From Variovorax sp. CF313 (GTDB taxonomy: Bacteria > Pseudomonadota > Gammaproteobacteria > Burkholderiales > Burkholderiaceae_C): a DNA stretch of 64,000 nt. The notes under the pieces are model-generated. The model had not been told where the DNA came from. It made no database searches and was given only the letters and a program-made list of their open reading frames with translations. Shown here piece after piece: positions 8,415-16,658 of this stretch. Location: contig NZ_AKIW01000032.1 in NCBI RefSeq assembly GCF_000282635.1, positions 25,721-89,720 of the forward strand. The letters run 5' to 3'. Positions within the stretch are counted from its first letter, which is position 1; the number at the start of each line of letters is the position of its first letter. The translations under genes and the position numbers were made by a program.

Positions 8415-9608
8415 CTACATGTTCACACTCAGCAGTCCGCGTTCACCCAAGTTGCGCATCAACGCGCTGATGCCAAAAGTCCACATCGGCGCCTGATCGG
8501 CGTGCACCACGCGATTGACGAGGGCGCCGAGTTCGGGCGCGGCAATGCGCACGCGGTCACCCACGACATGGGTAAATCCTTGCCCAGGCCCGTGACGGTC
8601 CTGTGTCGGCGCGAACATCGTGCCCAGAAACAACATGAAGCCATCAGGGTAGGCGTGATGCTTGCCCACGGTCTGCGCCACGAGATCGAGCGGATCGCGG
8701 CTGATCTTCGACAGCGAACTCGAACCCTCGAGCGTGAAACCCTCGGGGCCGGTGACTTCCAGCGCGACGGTGATGCGGCGCACGTCCTCGATGCCGAAGT
8801 GCGCATCGAACAAGCGGATGAAGGGGCCGATCGCGCACGAGGCGTTGTTGTCCTTGGCCTTGCCGAGCAGCAGCGCGCTGCGGCCTTCGAAGTCACGCAG
8901 GTTGACGTCGTTGCCGAGCGCGGCGCCGAGTGTCTCGCCGCGGCTGTTGACGGCGAGCACGACCTCCGGCTCGGGGTTGTTCCACACTGAACCCGAATGG
9001 ATGCCGACATCGGCACCCGTGCCCACGGCGGCGAGCACCGGGGCCTTGGTGAAGATCTCGGCGTCGGGGCCGATGCCGACTTCGAGGTACTGCGACCACA
9101 CGCCTTGCGCGATCAGCACGTCCTTGACCTTCATGGCCTCGGGCGATCCCGGCACGATGTCGGCGAGGTTGTCGCCGAGCACGCCGCCGATGGCCGCGCG
9201 CGTGGCCTCGGCCTTCGAGGCGTCGCCGCGCGCCTGCTCCTCGATCACGCGTTCGAGCAGGCTCGCGACGAAGGTGACGCCGCTGGCCTTGATGGCCTGC
9301 AGGTCGCAGGGCGCGAGCAGCCAGGGCTTGCCGGCGTCGCGTGCGCTCTCGTCGCTGTTGGCGATGGCCTCGTCGAGCGAGGCGATGCGCGGTGCGCTGC
9401 GCAATGCACGGCGAACGGCTTCGGCGGGCGCCTCCTTGCCTTCGAGCAGGTCGCTCATGGTCGGCGCGAGCCTCGACAGGTCGTACAGGCCGCCTTCGTG
9501 CACGGCCACCAGCACGGGGCCCACGCCGGGTTGCCAGAGGCGGCCGACGAGGGTGGCGCGTTCGGCGTCGCGGGGCAGGCTGGAAGAAGTTGAAAGATCG
9601 AGCGGCAT
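8415..9608 (-). CDS. Fumarylacetoacetate hydrolase (FAH) family enzyme
   Basis: This 397-residue protein has the FAH C-terminal fold. The second half contains the metal-site region EPEVVLAVNSRGE, then GNDVNLRDFEGRSALLLGKAKDNNASCAIGPFIRL. It belongs to the longer FAH subgroup that includes sugar-acid dehydratases as well as C-C hydrolases; such enzymes use Mg2+ or Mn2+ to cleave or dehydrate 2-oxo or 1,3-dicarbonyl acids. A GGAG ten bases before the ATG at 9608 supports the start. It lies 87 bases after nicB and is the last gene of the nicotinate-type cluster. An attractive but unproven role is hydrolytic removal of formate from 2-formylglutarate; the alternative is an unrelated sugar-acid enzyme that happens to be adjacent. 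Confidence 0.8.
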   Translation of the reverse strand: MPLDLSTSSSLPRDAERATLVGRLWQPGVGPVLVAVHEGGLYDLSRLAPTMSDLLEGKEAPAEAVRRALRSAPRIASLDEAIANSDESARDAGKPWLLAPCDLQAIKASGVTFVASLLERVIEEQARGDASKAEATRAAIGGVLGDNLADIVPGSPEAMKVKDVLIAQGVWSQYLEVGIGPDAEIFTKAPVLAAVGTGADVGIHSGSVWNNPEPEVVLAVNSRGETLGAALGNDVNLRDFEGRSALLLGKAKDNNASCAIGPFIRLFDAHFGIEDVRRITVALEVTGPEGFTLEGSSSLSKISRDPLDLVAQTVGKHHAYPDGFMLFLGTMFAPTQDRHGPGQGFTHVVGDRVRIAAPELGALVNRVVHADQAPMWTFGISALMRNLGERGLLSVNM

Positions 9609-9695
9609 GGCGTGGTGTCTCCGTGAGGTTGTGTGCGCTACGTTGCATCGTAGCGGCGCAGCGGGGAGGCGACGCGGCCGGCCGCTCCTTTTGTG

Positions 9696-12600
9696 TCAGT
9701 GCCGCGCGGCTCGCACGCGCGCCACTTCGGCGGGCAGGTTGGCCCACGCGGGCTCCTGCGGTGCGAAGCGCGCGCGCATGTAGCCGGCGAGTTCGGCGAT
9801 CTGCCGGTCGTCGAGCGCCTCGCGGAACGCAGGCATGAAGCCGATGTCGCGGCTTGCGGGCTCGCGCACGCCGTCGAGGATGGTGCGCAGCAGGTTGTCG
9901 GGCCGCGCGCTCGTGAGGCTGCTGTTGAGGGCCAGCGGCGTGTTCACGCCGAGCAGCGTGGGGCCGTCGCCGTCGTGGTGGCATGAGGCACAGGCGCTGT
10001 CGAACATGCGCTGCGCGGGGCCGAGAAGCTGGTCCTGGGTGCGCGCCGCGTTGTCGATGGCCTGTTGCGCAAGCGCTTGCGGCTCCGCCACCGGTGCGGG
10101 ATTGAGCGAGCCGAGGTACACGGCCATCGCGCGCACATCATCGTCGGGCACCTGCGCGAGTTCGCGCACCACCTCGGCCATCGGCCCGCCCGCGATGCCG
10201 TGGCGCGGCGAATGACCGTTACGCAGGTAGCGGTACAGCGCGTCGGTGTCCCACGGCACGGCGGCCTTCGACAACTGCGTGAGTGCGGGCGCCTCCCAGC
10301 CGTCGACCATCGCGCCCGAGAGGAACGCGCTGCCGCCCTGCTCCGCGCCGAGCGCGTTGCGCGGCGTGTGGCATGCGCCGCAATGACCCAGGCCGTTGAC
10401 GAGGTACGCGCCGCGGTTCCACTCGGCGCTTTGCGTGGCCACGGGCCGCACCGGCGTGGGGTCGTGGAAGAGCGCGTTCCAGCCGGCCATCAACGGGCGC
10501 ATGCTGAACGGGAACCTGAGTTCGGACTTCGGCGTTTCCGCACGCACCGCAGGCATCGACATGAAGTACGCATAGAGCGCCTGCAGGTCGTCGTCGCTGG
10601 TCTTCGCAAACGCGGTGTAGGGGAACGCGGGGTACAGGTAGTGGCCGTCGCGCGAGACGCCTTCGCGCATCGCGCGCTGGAAGGCGCTGAAAGACCAGCG
10701 GCCGAGGCCCGTGTCCGCATCGGGCGTGAGGTTGGTGGTGTAGAGCGTGCCGAAGGGCGTCTCCATCGCGCGGCCGCCTGCGTTCGGTGTGCCGCCGGGC
10801 GCGGTGTGGCACACGGCGCAGTCGCCGGCGGCGGCGAGCACGCGGCCGCGGTCGATGGTGGACTGGCTGTAGACGGGTGCGGTGAGCGATACGGGCGCGA
10901 TGGCGGAGCGCCAGCCGAGCAGGCCGGCGATGATGCCGAGGCCGCCGATGAAGAGTGCGGCACCCGTGGCCCACAGGCCCTTCCTCTTGGGCCAGATGGC
11001 TCCCGCATTGCTCCTTCCCCCTCTGGGGGAAGGTTGTGATGGGGGCACGGCAGCGTCACCATTCGTACGCCGCTCGCCCCCGCCCTCCCGCAAAGGGGGA
11101 GGGAGAAATTCCCGATTCAACTCCGCCAACACCGTCTCCGGCGTGAACGGCGGCGATCTGAACCGCACCCCCGTCGCATCGAAGATCGCATTCGCGATCG
11201 CCGCCGTCCCCGGCACCGACGACGATTCGCCCGCGCCCAGCGAAGGCTCGCCGGGCCGGGGCATGTGCATCACCTCGATCACCGGCACTTCGCGGAAATT
11301 GATGATCGGGTAGCTGCCCCACTCACGGCTCGCGACCACACCGGAAGGCAACACCCCAGGCAGTTGTGCGCCGCCAGACCCACCCTGCGGCGCGAACTGC
11401 ACTTGCTCCTTCAGCGCCCGGCTCGTGGTCTGGATCACGTTGCCGTGCACTTGGTGTTCGACACCCGCTGGGTTGACCAGCAAACCCGCGTCGTGCCCCA
11501 CCACGACGCGGCGCACGTGCACCTCGCCGGTCTTGCGGTTGACCTCCACATCGGCCACCCACGCGGCCCACGCCGCGCCGAAGCCCGGCCACTTGCTGTG
11601 GATGTAGCGCGCATACGCGAAGCCCTGCCCGAAGAGGATGTCGCCGCCCTCCCCGAGCCCGCCGTCGGCGTTTTCCTGCGGTCCGGTGCGCATGCGCCAG
11701 CCGGCCTCCTGCGCGGTCGCCTGCACGAGCTCGAACGCGCGCGGATCGTCCAGGTGCCGCAGCCGGAATTGCACCGGATCGACACCCGCCGCCGTGGCGA
11801 GCTCGTCGATGTACGACTCGTGCGCGAACGAACTCGGCAGCGCCGACACGCCGCGCAGCCACGAGGCGCGCACGATCGGCGCCATGTCGTTGACCTTCAC
11901 GCGCAGGTTGTCGTAGCTGTATGGCGGGCGCGCAGTGCGGTCGCCCATCTCGTAGGCCTGCGCCACCGGCTCGATGGTGCGCGTGAGCAGCAGCGCGAGC
12001 GTGGGCGCGCCGTTGGACGGGTACGAGGTTTCGAAGTCGTAGGCGGCCACGCGGCCATCGGCCATCAGGCCGCCGTCGATCTCCATGAGCTGCGCGGCGC
12101 CCTTGGGCTCCCAGGCGTGCTCCTGTTCGCGCTTGAGCTGCACGCGCACCGGCGCGCCGACGGCGCGCGCGAGCAAGGCGGCATCGGCGGCCACGTCGTC
12201 GGCGCCGTTGCGGCCGTAGCAGCCTGCCGCTTCCATGCGGATGACGTCGACCTGCACGTCTTCCACGCCCATGAGCTTCGCCAGATCGGCGCGCAGCACA
12301 TGCGGGTTCTGCGAGCCGGCCCAGCAGCGAAGGACGATGCCGCCGCCATCGATCGGCTGCCACTCGGCCAGCGCGCACGAGGGCCCGATGGACGCGTGCA
12401 TCTGGTACGGCCACACATACGTGCGGTGCATCGGCTGCGCGGCCGCGGCGATGGCGCCATCCACATCGCCTTCATCGACCAGCAGGCGCTGCGTCGAGGG
12501 GTTGTCACGCAGCGCCCGTGCAAGGTCGCCGAGGTCGGGCATGCCGGGCCACGGTTTCCACGCGACGCGCAGTTCGCGCAGCGCCTGCTCGGCGTGCTCC

Positions 12601-13430
12601 TCGCGCTCGGCCACGATGCCGATGAAATCGCGGATGACGACCACCGCGCGGATGCCGGGAATGTGCGCGATGGACGATTCGTCCACCGACTCGAGCGTGT
12701 TGCCGATGAACTCGCCATGGTCCGCGCCCGCATACGGCGGGCGCACCACGCGGCCATGCAGCATGCCGGGCACGCGCATGTCGTGCACGAACACGAGGTC
12801 GCCCGCGAGCTTGGCCGGAATGTCGACGCGCGCCTGGCGCGTGCCGACGACGCGGTAGTCCGCCGGGTCCTTGGGCTGCGCCTGGGGATCGAGCCGCAGC
12901 ACGGTGCGCTGGCCGGCCACGAGCTCGGCGTAGCCGACGTGGCGATCCGGCGCCTCGGTAACGCGCACCACGCCGTTGCGCACCTGCAGCGCATCGACGT
13001 CCACGCCGAGCCGCTCGGCCGCGCGTGCGACCAGCCACGCGCGCGCCTGCGCGGCGGCGAGGCGCAGCGGCTGCGCATGGATCTGGATCGACGCGCTCGC
13101 GATGGTCGCGCCCTGGTTGGGCGCGCGCGCGGTATCGCCGAGCATCACGCGCACGCAGGGCATGCCGAGGTCAAGCTCCTCGGCCACGATCTGTCCGAGC
13201 GCGGTCTGGATGCCAGTGCCAAGGTCGACGTGGCCGTTGAGCGCGCAGGCGCTGCCGTCGTCCCATACGGCGAGCAGGATCTCGTCGCCCTCGATGGGGT
13301 TGCCGGCGATGAAGGCTGGCTGGCCATTGGCGGTCGGCGGCGCGGGCGGGGTCTCGCGCACCACCAGCAGAACGCCGTTGGAAGCGAGGAATTCGGCGCG
13401 CGTGCGCGGCAGATCGGCGCGGCGTGTCAT
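9696..13430 (-). CDS. nicB: NicB-like nicotinate dehydrogenase large subunit: molybdopterin domain fused to triheme cytochrome c
   Basis: A 1244-residue fusion protein. Residues ~1-765 form the xanthine-dehydrogenase-type molybdopterin-cytosine-dinucleotide domain (MEAAGCYGRNGADDVAADAA, LGAGESSSVPGTAAIANAI). Residues ~773-810 are a Pro/Gly/Arg-rich linker encoded by a REP-like element. A hydrophobic segment at ~820-846 should anchor it in the membrane. Three haem-c sites follow: CAVCH (~870), CGACH (~1018) and CASCH (~1148). The architecture matches NicB of Pseudomonas putida (about 1190 residues), which with NicA hydroxylates nicotinate to 6-hydroxynicotinate and passes electrons to the respiratory chain; related fusions act on isoquinoline-like substrates or aldehydes. 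The ATG at 13430 is preferred to the frame extension to 13616, which overlaps nicA out of frame. Confidence 0.87.
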   Translation of the reverse strand: MTRRADLPRTRAEFLASNGVLLVVRETPPAPPTANGQPAFIAGNPIEGDEILLAVWDDGSACALNGHVDLGTGIQTALGQIVAEELDLGMPCVRVMLGDTARAPNQGATIASASIQIHAQPLRLAAAQARAWLVARAAERLGVDVDALQVRNGVVRVTEAPDRHVGYAELVAGQRTVLRLDPQAQPKDPADYRVVGTRQARVDIPAKLAGDLVFVHDMRVPGMLHGRVVRPPYAGADHGEFIGNTLESVDESSIAHIPGIRAVVVIRDFIGIVAEREEHAEQALRELRVAWKPWPGMPDLGDLARALRDNPSTQRLLVDEGDVDGAIAAAAQPMHRTYVWPYQMHASIGPSCALAEWQPIDGGGIVLRCWAGSQNPHVLRADLAKLMGVEDVQVDVIRMEAAGCYGRNGADDVAADAALLARAVGAPVRVQLKREQEHAWEPKGAAQLMEIDGGLMADGRVAAYDFETSYPSNGAPTLALLLTRTIEPVAQAYEMGDRTARPPYSYDNLRVKVNDMAPIVRASWLRGVSALPSSFAHESYIDELATAAGVDPVQFRLRHLDDPRAFELVQATAQEAGWRMRTGPQENADGGLGEGGDILFGQGFAYARYIHSKWPGFGAAWAAWVADVEVNRKTGEVHVRRVVVGHDAGLLVNPAGVEHQVHGNVIQTTSRALKEQVQFAPQGGSGGAQLPGVLPSGVVASREWGSYPIINFREVPVIEVMHMPRPGEPSLGAGESSSVPGTAAIANAIFDATGVRFRSPPFTPETVLAELNREFLPPPLREGGGERRTNGDAAVPPSQPSPRGGRSNAGAIWPKRKGLWATGAALFIGGLGIIAGLLGWRSAIAPVSLTAPVYSQSTIDRGRVLAAAGDCAVCHTAPGGTPNAGGRAMETPFGTLYTTNLTPDADTGLGRWSFSAFQRAMREGVSRDGHYLYPAFPYTAFAKTSDDDLQALYAYFMSMPAVRAETPKSELRFPFSMRPLMAGWNALFHDPTPVRPVATQSAEWNRGAYLVNGLGHCGACHTPRNALGAEQGGSAFLSGAMVDGWEAPALTQLSKAAVPWDTDALYRYLRNGHSPRHGIAGGPMAEVVRELAQVPDDDVRAMAVYLGSLNPAPVAEPQALAQQAIDNAARTQDQLLGPAQRMFDSACASCHHDGDGPTLLGVNTPLALNSSLTSARPDNLLRTILDGVREPASRDIGFMPAFREALDDRQIAELAGYMRARFAPQEPAWANLPAEVARVRAARH
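11013..11103. repeat. REP/BIME-like paired palindromes inside nicB
   Basis: Two GC-rich hairpins lie about 50 bases apart: an 8-bp stem at 11013-11033 and a 7-bp stem at 11083-11103. Their stems resemble those at 13441-13461 and 22904-22995. Here the element is inside the coding sequence and encodes the linker between the molybdopterin and cytochrome domains without breaking the frame. Confidence 0.75.
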
Positions 13431-13440
13431 GGCTGTTGCC

Positions 13441-13461
13441 CCCTCTCCCACCGGGAGAGGG
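13441..13461. repeat. REP-like palindrome between nicA and nicB
   Basis: Nine-base arms, CCCTCTCCC and GGGAGAGGG, flank a 3-base loop. It fills most of the 46-base gap between the nicA stop and the nicB start and belongs to the same repeat family as 11013-11103. In the mRNA it would form a strong hairpin just ahead of the nicB start. Confidence 0.75.
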
Positions 13462-13476
13462 AAAAAGGCCACCGGC

Positions 13477-13977
13477 TCATGGAGCCACCTTCGCGCGCAT
13501 GCGGAAAGCCGCGCGCTGCACCGCATCGAGTATTTCGATGTGCGTGCCGCAGCGGCACAAATTGCCCGACAGCTCGCTGCGGATGCGCGCCTCGCTCGCA
13601 TCCGGATCGCGCGCAAGCAAGGCGGCCGCCTGCATCACCATGCCGTTGAGGCAGTAGCCGCACTGCGCGGCCTGCGCATCTTCGAACGCGGCCTGCACCG
13701 GATGCCAATCGCCGCGCGCGCCCAGCCCTTCGAGCGTGGTGATCGCACGCCCCGCCACGCCATGCGCGGGAATCACGCACGAGCGCGCCGCCACGCCGTC
13801 GACATGCACCGTGCACGCGCCGCACTGCCCCAGTCCGCAGCCGTACTTGGGGCCGTTCAGCCCCAGGTCGTTGCGCAGCAGGTGCAGCAGCGTCGCCTCG
13901 CGCGGCACGCCCTCGATCGATTGCGCCCGGCCGTTGACCAGCAGGTGCAGCGGCTCAGCGCCGCAACTGTCCGTCAC
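13477..13977 (-). CDS. nicA: NicA-like 2x[2Fe-2S] small subunit of nicotinate dehydrogenase
   Basis: This 166-residue subunit binds two [2Fe-2S] clusters: the plant-ferredoxin type (Cys47, 52, 55 and 67 in GCGLGQCGAC...SC) and the helical type (Cys106, 109, 141 and 143 in QCGYC...LCRC). It would relay electrons from the molybdenum centre of NicB to the fused haems. The start is GTG at 13977, with GGAG ten bases upstream, and it overlaps the end of the preceding binding-protein gene by 23 bases. The small-then-large order and the lack of an FAD subunit match two-subunit NicAB-type hydroxylases rather than three-subunit xanthine dehydrogenases. Confidence 0.88.
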   Translation of the reverse strand: MTDSCGAEPLHLLVNGRAQSIEGVPREATLLHLLRNDLGLNGPKYGCGLGQCGACTVHVDGVAARSCVIPAHGVAGRAITTLEGLGARGDWHPVQAAFEDAQAAQCGYCLNGMVMQAAALLARDPDASEARIRSELSGNLCRCGTHIEILDAVQRAAFRMRAKVAP

Positions 13978-15115
13978 GGGTGTACATCTCCAGGTCCACG
14001 AAGGTCGAGCCGTTGTGGTTCTTCGCGCTGTACTCGATGGGGAAGTCGCCGAAGCGCGTGCTGCCGATGCTCTCCAGCCCGGCGATGAAGCTGTCGCGCG
14101 TGAGCGTCTTGCCCGCCCGGCGCAGGCCCTCGGCCATCACGCGCGCGACGATGTAGCCCTCCAGCGCGGTGTAGCTGTCGATCTTCTCGCCGAACTCGGC
14201 GCGGTCGCGCTGGTAGTCGGCCACGATGGGCACGCGCTGCGCCGTCGGCGGCGGCACGATGCTGGCCGTGACCAGCCCCGCGAGCTTGCCGTCGAGCCGC
14301 TTGGCCGAGCCGGCCGCGTCGGTGATGCCGACCGACAGCGTGTACAGCGGCGAGCCCACGCCGTTCGCGCGGTAGTCGCGCATGAACACCTCGACCATGC
14401 GGCCGGCCATGATCATCACGACCGCGCCGGGCTTGGCTTCGGCGAGGCTGGTGGCGACCTGCTTCGCGTCTTCCGCCGTGATCGCGAGCGGCAGCGTTTT
14501 CACGACCTGCACCTTGTAGTCGGCCGCCAATTCCTCGCAGGTGGCGAGGTTCGACTTGCCGAAGGGGCTGTCCTGGTACACCACGGCGATCGACGAAATG
14601 CCGATGGTCGAGAGGTGGCTGATGATCTTGCGCAGCTCCAGGTCGTAGCCCGCGCGCACGTGGAACAGGTAGCGGTTGACCTTGGCGCGGAACGAGCTGG
14701 TGCCCACCAGCGGCGCGAACATCGGCACGCCGGCCTTCTCAGCGAGCGGCATCGCGGCCGCGAGGTTGCCGGTGGCCACGTAGCCGGTGAGCGCGAAGAC
14801 CTTGTCCTCATCGATCAGCTTCGCGGTGTTGGCGGCCGTCTTCGCCGGGTCGTAGGCATCGTCGTAAGTGACGAGTTCGATCTTGCGGCCATTGACGCCA
14901 CCCGACTTGTTGACGCGGTCGAAGTACAGCTTGATGCCCGCGCGGTAGTCGATGCCGAAGTCTTTCGCCGGCCCGCTGAGCACGGCCGACTGGCCGATGC
15001 GGATGGTGGTGTCGGACACGCCGTTTTCAGCGCGTGCCGATCGAAGAAATCCGGGGCCGAGCGCCAGCATTGCGCCGCCCGCCACCATGGCGCGCCTTGA
15101 TATCGAAAGCTTCAT
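13955..15115 (-). CDS. Liv-type ABC transporter substrate-binding protein (Tat signal)
   Basis: A 386-residue periplasmic binding protein of the branched-chain amino acid/amide (LivK-like) family. The N-terminus SISRRAMVAGGAMLALGPG is a twin-arginine signal. The mature part begins TTIRIGQSAVLSGPAKDFGIDY and contains the family's DDAYDPAKTAAN segment. It is the second binding protein of the cluster; the other is at 19418-20623. Two receptors may feed one permease set, for example with different affinity for nicotinate and nicotinamide, but the ligand cannot be read from sequence. Confidence 0.85.
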   Translation of the reverse strand: MKLSISRRAMVAGGAMLALGPGFLRSARAENGVSDTTIRIGQSAVLSGPAKDFGIDYRAGIKLYFDRVNKSGGVNGRKIELVTYDDAYDPAKTAANTAKLIDEDKVFALTGYVATGNLAAAMPLAEKAGVPMFAPLVGTSSFRAKVNRYLFHVRAGYDLELRKIISHLSTIGISSIAVVYQDSPFGKSNLATCEELAADYKVQVVKTLPLAITAEDAKQVATSLAEAKPGAVVMIMAGRMVEVFMRDYRANGVGSPLYTLSVGITDAAGSAKRLDGKLAGLVTASIVPPPTAQRVPIVADYQRDRAEFGEKIDSYTALEGYIVARVMAEGLRRAGKTLTRDSFIAGLESIGSTRFGDFPIEYSAKNHNGSTFVDLEMYTRDGQLRR

Positions 15116-15160
15116 GCGTCTTTTTCTCAGGTTGTGGTCGTCAGGGAACGATTCGTTCGT

Positions 15161-15886
15161 TCAGGTGGCCTGTACATCGGCGGACTGGATGCGCTTGACG
15201 CCCTTGGCCGCCATCTGTTTCCAGGCCGCGGCGAGCGAGCCGTTGAGGTCGATGCCGCGCGTGGCGTCCTCGATTACATAGGCCTCGAAGCCGGCCTTGC
15301 GTGCGTCCATCGCGGTCCATGCCACGCAGAAGTCGGTGGCCAGCCCGGTGACGAACACGGTCTTGATGCCGCGCGCCTTCAAGTAGCCGGCCAGGCCGGT
15401 GGCCGTCTTGTGGTCGGCCTCCTCGAAGGCCGAGTAGCTGTCCATGTCCTTGTGGAAGCCCTTGCGGATGACGAGTTGCGCGGTCGGCACCTTCAGGTCC
15501 TTGCCGAGCGCCGCGTCGTCCGTGCCCTGCACGCAATGGTCGGGCCACAGCACCTGCGTGCCGTAGCTGAGCTTGGTGGTCTCGAAGGGCTTCTTGCCGC
15601 TGTAGGTGCTTGCGAACGAGGCATGGCCCGCCGTGTGCCAGTCCTGCGTCACGACGATGTTCTCGAACGCCGGTGCGAGTGCGTTGATGACCGGAATCAC
15701 CTCGTTGCCGCCCTTGACCGCGAGCGTGCCGCCGTCGAGAAAGCAGTTCTGCACGTCGACCACGATCAACGCAGCCTTGGCGCCCGGCTTGATCTTGCCG
15801 GCCGCGAAAGCGTTGAAGCCGAAACTGCCGAGGCCGCCGGCCAGCCCGAGGGCGGCGGCGGATTTCACGAGGGTTCTGCGATGCAT
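15161..15886 (-). CDS. pncA: Exported nicotinamidase (PncA-type isochorismatase fold) with Tat signal
   Basis: This 241-residue protein begins with a twin-arginine signal (HRRTLVKSAAALGLAGG) and an Ala-rich cleavage region near residue 29. The rest is nicotinamidase-like: catalytic triad Asp44 (VVDVQNCF), Lys142 (RKGFHKDMDSYSAF) and Cys187 (GLATDFCVAWTA), with metal ligands in DWHTAGHASF (Asp82, His84, His88) and the WPDHCVQGT block. It should convert nicotinamide to nicotinate and ammonia outside the cytoplasm. Most PncA enzymes are cytosolic NAD-salvage enzymes, so export within an uptake and catabolic operon points to feeding. GGAG precedes the start by eight bases. Confidence 0.86.
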   Translation of the reverse strand: MHRRTLVKSAAALGLAGGLGSFGFNAFAAGKIKPGAKAALIVVDVQNCFLDGGTLAVKGGNEVIPVINALAPAFENIVVTQDWHTAGHASFASTYSGKKPFETTKLSYGTQVLWPDHCVQGTDDAALGKDLKVPTAQLVIRKGFHKDMDSYSAFEEADHKTATGLAGYLKARGIKTVFVTGLATDFCVAWTAMDARKAGFEAYVIEDATRGIDLNGSLAAAWKQMAAKGVKRIQSADVQAT

Positions 15887-15923
15887 GGCGTGGACTCCGG
15901 TGGGTTGATGAAGAACGAAAGAC

Positions 15924-16658
15924 TCAGACGCTCAGATAAGCACGGCGCACTTCGTCGTTGGCCGCGAGCTCGGCCATCGTCGCGTGATAGCGGATCTGCC
16001 CCTTCTCGAGCACATAGGCGCGGTCGGACACCAGCTCGGCGAAGTGCATGTTCTGCTCCGACAGCAGGATGCTCACGCCCTGCGCCTTCAATTCGAGAAT
16101 CATGTTGGCCATCTGCTCGACGATCACCGGGGCCACGCCTTCGGACGGCTCGTCGAGCAGCACCAGGTAGGGGTTGCCCATGAGCGTGCGCGCGACCGTG
16201 AGCATCTGCTGCTCGCCGCCGCTCATGCGCCCACCCGGTCGGCTGGGCATCTCGCCGAGGTTGGGAAACAGCTTGAACAGCCGCTCGGGCGTCCACAGCG
16301 GCGCGTCGGTGCCGTCGGCCCAGCGGCGCGCGGGCTGCTTGCCGACCTCGAGGTTCTCCATCACCGTGAGGTCGGTGAATACGCGGCGGTCTTCGGGCAC
16401 GAAGCCCAGGCCCAGTCGCGCGGCGTGGTGCGGCTCGCTCTTCGAGATGTCGTGGCCCAGGAAACGCACGGCGCCTCGGCGCTTGGCGAGCATGCCGATC
16501 AGCGCCTTGAGCGTGGTCGACTTGCCCGCGCCGTTGCGGCCCATGAGCGCAACCACTTCGCCGCGGCGCACGTCGAGGTCGACGTCATAGAGGATCTGCG
16601 CGGCGCCGTACCAGGCGCACAGGGCCTTGGCCTGCAGAAGAGGTTCGTGTGTGCTCAT
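15924..16658 (-). CDS. livF: ABC transporter ATP-binding protein, LivF type
   Basis: A 244-residue cytoplasmic ATPase of the branched-chain amino acid/amide class. Walker A is GRNGAGKST, the signature motif is MSGGEQQML, Walker B is YLVLLDEPSEGVAP, and the switch histidine is replaced by Gln in SEQNM, as is common in LivF. The ATG at 16658 overlaps the livG stop (ATGA). Part of a five-component uptake system in the nicotinate-type cluster. Confidence 0.93.
   Translation of the reverse strand: MSTHEPLLQAKALCAWYGAAQILYDVDLDVRRGEVVALMGRNGAGKSTTLKALIGMLAKRRGAVRFLGHDISKSEPHHAARLGLGFVPEDRRVFTDLTVMENLEVGKQPARRWADGTDAPLWTPERLFKLFPNLGEMPSRPGGRMSGGEQQMLTVARTLMGNPYLVLLDEPSEGVAPVIVEQMANMILELKAQGVSILLSEQNMHFAELVSDRAYVLEKGQIRYHATMAELAANDEVRRAYLSV

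Noticed and set aside
13431..13616. N-terminal extension of nicB
   Set aside because: It would translate the REP-like palindrome and part of nicA out of frame.
11265..13649. A 794-codon plus-strand frame opposite nicB
   Set aside because: Antisense shadow without family motifs; the nicB domains are clear on the minus strand.
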